Shown here in pieces: positions 59,123 through 64,000 of a stretch of 64,000 nucleotides of DNA. The position numbers were made by a program, and so were the translations under genes. This DNA is from Bacteroidetes bacterium GWF2_33_38 (GTDB lineage: Bacteria > Bacteroidota > Bacteroidia > Bacteroidales > GWF2-33-38). Positions within the stretch are counted from its first letter, which is position 1. Each line of letters starts with the position of its first letter. A model generated the notes under the pieces. It was not told the DNA's origin. It saw only the letters and a list, made by a program, of their open reading frames with translations, and did no database searches. The stretch lies in NCBI GenBank assembly GCA_001769505.1, contig MEOF01000018.1, positions 52,304-116,303 of the forward strand, written 5' to 3'.

Positions 59123-61330
59123 CTAAAAAATGATTGTATGTTTTTCACTTTTTATAACTGTTTCACCATCTTGATCTAATTGCTTTAAATACACATCAAA
59201 AGTATTCGGCGATGAAGGATAAGGATGTTCTGTTTCTCCAAGGGGGGCAAGAGGTTCAAAATCTCCATCTCCAAAATATATTTTATAAATACCTGGAATA
59301 TTCGAAGTGTTTTTAAATGTTACTATTCTCGTTCCGCAATCCTTATCAAATAAAAGATCTTCATTTTCTCCATTTATAGAAGAGATTTTTAATTCAAATT
59401 CATTATTAGTATTATTAGAACCATCATCAACTCTTGTTATAATTATTACCATTCTAACTTCGTTATCTGAATCTGTTGATGGTGGAATATTAATATCTTT
59501 CTTCGCATTTAAAACATTTGGGATATCGTATGTTGCTATGATTTTACCACTAGAATAGTCTAGATTTTTTTCAAAAACATAAATCTTAGAAACAAACTTT
59601 TCAGGAGAACTATTTAATTCAACAGAAACAATTGAAGGTTCTGAAAAAGAAATCGTTTTATAATATGATGTAAACGGATTTGATAAACTTTCATTAATTG
59701 TTTCAACCTCTGAAAATGGTGTTGAATTATAAAGTAATAGCTCGGTATCTTCTAAATTATTAAGAATAGCTTTATTTTTAACAAAATTGTAATAATCATT
59801 ATCATTAGGGTCTTCCCAATAATTAAATATTTTTGGAGAAAAATAAACATTTCTTGCTAAAATTGGGAACATCAATTTAGAGTTTTCAAACGTACTACTT
59901 CCCCCTGCAATTAAAGAAGCGTCAATTACCGATTTTATATAAGAAAAAGAATTTATTTCTGAAATATTCTGAGATGATATAATATTCTCATTAATATTTG
60001 TCATTAACTTTAATTTCTTTTTTACATTTTCATCTGAAGTTAAATTGGGATTAGTTAATGTATATTTTTCATACAAAAACCTCCAAAAACTTGAATAGTC
60101 ATAAGTAAAACTTCTTATATCTAATTCTGTTCCTTTTGTTAAATGCTGTTTGAAATAATTAATTGTAAGATTATAATAAGTCCAAAAATCGGTGTAAAAA
60201 CTAGGATTTAATAAGCTAATTAAATTTGCATCTTCTGCGTCTGTAGGATTAAACGTTTCCTTTAAAAGTGTTTGAATAAATTGAGCCTCTCCCTCGATTA
60301 ACCAATGAAGTTGGTTAGTTTCGTCTGTTGTTAGTCCAGACGTGTTTAATAAAGTCCCTTGAATACCATGATAAAACTCATGCGACAATACATACATCAT
60401 AGTGTACTTTTCTTTAGTTTCATTATCAGATGTTCCAGTAATTAAGTTAGGAAGAGTGGAATAACAATTATAAACATTCATATCTAGAAAAATCTGTCTG
60501 TTATTTCCTAAAATTGCAGACGATGCAGGTTTATTATGCCCATAATATATTGGGATATTTTCTTGTCCATTATAATAAAATATATAAACTTGATAATATC
60601 CATCATCGTCCTTAGGGAGTTTAATACTATTATCATCATTAACACCACAAAGTTCCCAATCAACCACCTGTTTTGTCCAATTCTTTTCAAGCGAATATTC
60701 TAGTGCCGTTAAATATTTTTCTTCTGCCACCATATAATCTATTCCATTAGACACACTAAAATGTTTTTTAAAAATCTGATCTGTGTAATAAATTTTAAAT
60801 TTATAATCAGGATAATCAGGAATATCAACCATATTAACTTTATCAAAACAAAGGTAAATTGGACCAAAAGGCTGTGGATTCTCAGTTGAAGTATAAACTT
60901 TTTGAATGTTTTCGTCATAAAGTTCAACAATAAAAAAACCTGTTTTTGTTCCAGTTATTACATGATTATATTCAATTGCTCCTTTATTATTGCTTGTATT
61001 TAAACTAACAAAAACATTTTGATTTAATTCATACTCTGGTAGTGCTTCGTTAAAAAAATTATCAATTTCTCTAATTCTTATTTGATATTGTTTATCAACA
61101 TCTTCAAATGGAATATTTCTAAATTTAAGAATTATCTCACGTTCATTTTCAGGTAATAACACATCATTTAAGTCCTCTTCAAAGTTTTCAATAACAGTTT
61201 TATGAATTACATCATTCATCTTCAGAGAAGCTAGGCTCACATTTAATTCTATTTGACTTTGTTGCCCATATATGTTAATGCTAGTATATATTAACAATAA
61301 AAATATAATATGTATTTTCTTCATTCTCAT
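59123..61330 (-). CDS. Secreted putative HExxH metallopeptidase
   Basis: 735 aa. Signal peptide MRMKKIHIIFLLLIYTSINI...GQ (Met3 is an alternative start). A zinc-protease-like motif LSHEFYHGIQ lies near residue 313 and is followed about 25 residues later by HWLIEGEAQF, giving a gluzincin-type HExxH...E arrangement. The rest is not recognised. The C-terminus has a PKD-like FGDGDFEPLAPLG segment but no T9SS signal. It may be periplasmic or secreted and could process a partner in the operon. Activity is inferred. Confidence 0.72.
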   Translation of the reverse strand: MRMKKIHIIFLLLIYTSINIYGQQSQIELNVSLASLKMNDVIHKTVIENFEEDLNDVLLPENEREIILKFRNIPFEDVDKQYQIRIREIDNFFNEALPEYELNQNVFVSLNTSNNKGAIEYNHVITGTKTGFFIVELYDENIQKVYTSTENPQPFGPIYLCFDKVNMVDIPDYPDYKFKIYYTDQIFKKHFSVSNGIDYMVAEEKYLTALEYSLEKNWTKQVVDWELCGVNDDNSIKLPKDDDGYYQVYIFYYNGQENIPIYYGHNKPASSAILGNNRQIFLDMNVYNCYSTLPNLITGTSDNETKEKYTMMYVLSHEFYHGIQGTLLNTSGLTTDETNQLHWLIEGEAQFIQTLLKETFNPTDAEDANLISLLNPSFYTDFWTYYNLTINYFKQHLTKGTELDIRSFTYDYSSFWRFLYEKYTLTNPNLTSDENVKKKLKLMTNINENIISSQNISEINSFSYIKSVIDASLIAGGSSTFENSKLMFPILARNVYFSPKIFNYWEDPNDNDYYNFVKNKAILNNLEDTELLLYNSTPFSEVETINESLSNPFTSYYKTISFSEPSIVSVELNSSPEKFVSKIYVFEKNLDYSSGKIIATYDIPNVLNAKKDINIPPSTDSDNEVRMVIIITRVDDGSNNTNNEFELKISSINGENEDLLFDKDCGTRIVTFKNTSNIPGIYKIYFGDGDFEPLAPLGETEHPYPSSPNTFDVYLKQLDQDGETVIKSEKHTIIF

Positions 61331-61336
61331 TTTATT

Positions 61337-62077
61337 TTAAAGAGTCCATTGAGAGTGTAAATTACCTTTGTTAAAAATTAACATTCTAAAAATTTCACCT
61401 TCGTATTTTGTAAATCCAGCTTCATACTTATCTCCATTATACAAGAATGTAACGACAGCACTGAGAGTATAATTCTCCTTTTTTACTACTTTTGTTTTAA
61501 TGTTTTTTATAATAAGATCCTTATCTATATCAATAGATTTTTTTTCTTCATACTTACTTTTGTATTTTTCTTCATTAAAATTTCCAACCCAGAATCTCAA
61601 ATAAATAATTAATTTTAAGCAGTCTTCGTCACCGTAGTTTTTTCCAGAGTTTATATATAAACGTTTAATATCTCTAGTCATTTTATATTCTTCTTCATTA
61701 TATTTAGCTACCATTTCTTTAGTATCAATTATAGGCAACTTATTACCAGAAGCAGGAATAGTTTTTACATAAAATTCAACACCTGGAAGTATTTGTTGTA
61801 TCTTATCTGGAGCATCTATTTTTTCAAGTGTTGCATTTTTAAGATTGGGATCAACAATAATTATCATATAATCCGGATTAGGATGAACAGTATCAGGCCT
61901 GTCAGTTTCAATAAATATTACATTATGATTAATCAGAGCTGTATCAATTTTGTGTTTTTGAATTTTAGTGCTGTCGGGTTTTACGGTATTGTTGTCCGCA
62001 AGCTTTTTGCTTGTTCCACAAGAGGTTATAAACATCAGCACAAAAAATGTTAGAGAAATAATAATTCTATTTTTCAT
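61337..62077 (-). CDS. Hypothetical lipoprotein
   Basis: 246 aa. Lipoprotein signal (FFVLMFITSCGTSKK, Cys at about residue 20), then a Lys/Asp-rich, mixed alpha/beta body with no family recognised. It starts 14 bp after the tail-fibre-like gene and stops 6 bp before the peptidase gene, so it is in the same operon. Probably outer-membrane associated. Confidence 0.72.
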   Translation of the reverse strand: MKNRIIISLTFFVLMFITSCGTSKKLADNNTVKPDSTKIQKHKIDTALINHNVIFIETDRPDTVHPNPDYMIIIVDPNLKNATLEKIDAPDKIQQILPGVEFYVKTIPASGNKLPIIDTKEMVAKYNEEEYKMTRDIKRLYINSGKNYGDEDCLKLIIYLRFWVGNFNEEKYKSKYEEKKSIDIDKDLIIKNIKTKVVKKENYTLSAVVTFLYNGDKYEAGFTKYEGEIFRMLIFNKGNLHSQWTL

Positions 62078-62091
62078 AATTTTTCTTTTTA

Positions 62092-64000
62092 TTATTTTTC
62101 CTCTAAAGTATTAATTCTTTTTTCCAGTTCAATTATGTAAAGCGTAAGTTCTTCAACTTTTTGTAATAATTTTGTATTCATTTCACCTAACTTAATACCA
62201 TCTTCTGCTATTTCATCTTTGTTTGGAATATTTGGAAGATGTTTATTTTCTTTTATAAAACTTTCTAGTTCCGATAATGATTTTAATTTATAATTTTCTT
62301 CAAAAACATAATCCGGCCAAGGATTTGTTGCTTGCACCACAACTTCTTCTTTTGTCCAAATTGACTTACAAACTAATTTATTATAGTTCCCATTTGAATA
62401 GAAAGAAATTACACCATTGCTAGAACCTATTTCAACACTTGGGGGAGGACCAGTTGGGGCTCCTCCGTTTGCAGCACTAAAAGTTAGGGTGTTTCCATCT
62501 TTTACTAGCTGTATATTTCCACTTCTTGTGATTATAAAATGCGTATTATCATTTAAAATTTGTTGATTACTGAAAGTTTGATTTGAACCTCCTGTACCAA
62601 CGCTACTAGTTGAAGTCATTGTTGCAAATTTTAAATCTCCGCCAATGGTTGAGTATATTAACCCAGCTCCATTATTAGCCCCGTCGCTTTCAACATCCCA
62701 GCTAAGTTGTTCATTATACTTTGCATTAAATCCGATATAGCTATTGCTCCACATTGGGCTTTCAGAGGGTAATCTGCCAATTATTATTTTTTTAATTCCT
62801 GTGTTAAAGATTGCTTTGTCATTTTCACAAGTCATGACATTACAAGTTCCTTCAATATCTTTTACTCCTATATTTCCATTATCATCTGCAACAAGCATTC
62901 GTGATTCTGTATTTGATAAATCGGGCAAATCGTCAATTTTTACATTTCCTGCAACATGTAGTTTAGCAGAAGGATCAATTGTTCCAATTCCTACTTTCCC
63001 ATTTTCAACAAGAGTTATTACAGGGTTGTCAGGCGTACCAATTCTAAACTTATTGGGAAAAATAGCATTTGCATTTGCAATGGGTTCTAAATCCCAAATC
63101 GAAGTGGTTCCGTCTTCTACTTCATTTTCTATTCGTATAGTTCCTCCGTATTCACGACCTTCGCCGTCAAGTCCTCCTCCACCTGCTGTTGTTGCCGGAA
63201 TAAAGGTTTTTAAATGTAATTTCTTTTGTGGATTATTTGTTCCTATTCCTACTTTCCCCTCGTTGTTATAATTTATTATGGTATTGTAATTATTATTGAC
63301 TTCGCTTTGTATTTTCAAATCGCCTGTTTCTGTATATATCGAATTCTCTGAGCCTGATTCGCCCTGTGATGATGAAAGTATCAGGGTGTTTGTTCCTATT
63401 CGGAGTTCTTCGGCTACTTGCAATGTTTCGTAGTTGGCGTTTGTTACGTTCATGCTTTCGGCACTTATGCTTCCAGTAGTTGTTATGTTATCGTCGTCGA
63501 AACTTATGGTTCCTGACTCTGAACTTATTTTGCTGTTTATTCCGTCGATATTCAAAAAATTTCCTACTCGCAAATTTTCTAAGTCCAAATCTCCGGTATT
63601 AATTCTGCCTGCTCTTATTTCTAGTTCTACATCAAGTTCTTCTAACTCGGCTCGTTCCGATATTATTTCTTCGCTTTCTATTATTTCGCTGTTTACTCGC
63701 TGTCCTATTATTACGCCATCTTGTACGTATAGCGTTCCGCGTATGTTGGCATTGCCATTTACATCGAGTTTTTCAATCGGGTCGGTTGTTCCTATTCCTA
63801 CATTTCCGCTTAGTGGGTTAAGCAAACTGTGAAATCCGTTTTCGCCATCTTGTATCAGTAAATTTCCCGATTCGGTATAAAATCGGTTTTCTACTTGCTG
63901 GTCGGCGTTTAATGCCGATTTCAGTATCATGGTGTTTCCGCCTACTCGCATTTCGTTCAATACGCTTAGGTTGCTGAACGAACTGTGGTTTACTTCTATG
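62092..64000 (-). CDS. Tail-fibre-like repeat protein, 5' truncated by window edge
   Basis: At least 636 aa are visible. The frame continues beyond 63960 to the window edge (IEVNHSSFSNLSVLNEMRVGG), so the TTG at 63960 is not the start and the N-terminus is off the window. It has repeated VGIGTTDPIEKLDVNGNANI-type units, long runs of alternating EELDVELEIRAG/GDLDLENLRVG strands, and a C-terminal segment (LKSLSELESFIKENKHLPNI, then a terminal coiled coil ...LEKRINTLEEK). This resembles phage tail-fibre or S74-like cell-surface proteins found in Bacteroidota. Head of a four-gene minus-strand operon. Confidence 0.8.
   Translation of the reverse strand, partial: IEVNHSSFSNLSVLNEMRVGGNTMILKSALNADQQVENRFYTESGNLLIQDGENGFHSLLNPLSGNVGIGTTDPIEKLDVNGNANIRGTLYVQDGVIIGQRVNSEIIESEEIISERAELEELDVELEIRAGRINTGDLDLENLRVGNFLNIDGINSKISSESGTISFDDDNITTTGSISAESMNVTNANYETLQVAEELRIGTNTLILSSSQGESGSENSIYTETGDLKIQSEVNNNYNTIINYNNEGKVGIGTNNPQKKLHLKTFIPATTAGGGGLDGEGREYGGTIRIENEVEDGTTSIWDLEPIANANAIFPNKFRIGTPDNPVITLVENGKVGIGTIDPSAKLHVAGNVKIDDLPDLSNTESRMLVADDNGNIGVKDIEGTCNVMTCENDKAIFNTGIKKIIIGRLPSESPMWSNSYIGFNAKYNEQLSWDVESDGANNGAGLIYSTIGGDLKFATMTSTSSVGTGGSNQTFSNQQILNDNTHFIITRSGNIQLVKDGNTLTFSAANGGAPTGPPPSVEIGSSNGVISFYSNGNYNKLVCKSIWTKEEVVVQATNPWPDYVFEENYKLKSLSELESFIKENKHLPNIPNKDEIAEDGIKLGEMNTKLLQKVEELTLYIIELEKRINTLEEK

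Overview
The window is AT-rich chromosomal DNA from a member of the Bacteroidota. Evidence for this: proteins ending in type IX secretion (T9SS) sorting domains, promoters of the TAnnTTTG type in place of E. coli -35/-10 boxes, no clear Shine-Dalgarno sequences, an ATP synthase a subunit with a long exported N-terminus, a SecD-SecF fusion, a SusC-like TonB receptor and DUF5689 lipoproteins. The genus cannot be told from the sequence. It is probably a free-living or environmental species rather than a gut one, but that is an impression only.

Layout. 1-3.6 kb: end of a polysaccharide flippase gene, a dtd-mazG pair, a secreted endonuclease I and a VOC protein. 3.7-7.6 kb: an accessory island of small minus-strand genes (unknowns, a PIN toxin with a tiny antitoxin, a PD-(D/E)XK-like DUF6602 protein with a membrane partner). 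Three same-orientation copies of a hairpin-rich repeat of about 150 bp punctuate it, each just after a gene's stop codon, and a transposase remnant closes it. 7.6-14.3 kb: a TonB receptor with two tandem DUF5689 lipoproteins and a divergent exported endonuclease/exonuclease/phosphatase, plausibly a system for using extracellular nucleic acid or phosphate.

14.4-26.9 kb is core: atpBEFHAG (beta and epsilon are absent here), then a minus-strand cluster (M23 peptidase, MerR regulator, Nif3-like protein, zinc-ribbon protein), alaS, ruvX and a Cbp1-like lipoprotein. 27-47.6 kb is dominated by three very large secreted T9SS proteins (2498, 1285 and 2747 aa). The first and third are paralogues, and both have an iterated 12-mer (consensus GCTACATAGATG) upstream.

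47.6-54.8 kb is again core or surface biology: inorganic pyrophosphatase, SecDF, an SDR protein, a Wzi/RemB-like barrel and a YhbP-family protein. 54.8-55.4 kb is noncoding and rich in hairpins, including a MITE-like element. 55.4-64 kb is a tightly spaced minus-strand operon for a surface module: a tail-fibre-like protein cut by the window edge, a lipoprotein, a putative HExxH peptidase and a PKD/T9SS protein.

The parts most worth a second look are the repeat-punctuated island, the iterated 12-mer shared by the giant genes, the DUF6602/membrane-protein pair and the right-edge surface operon.
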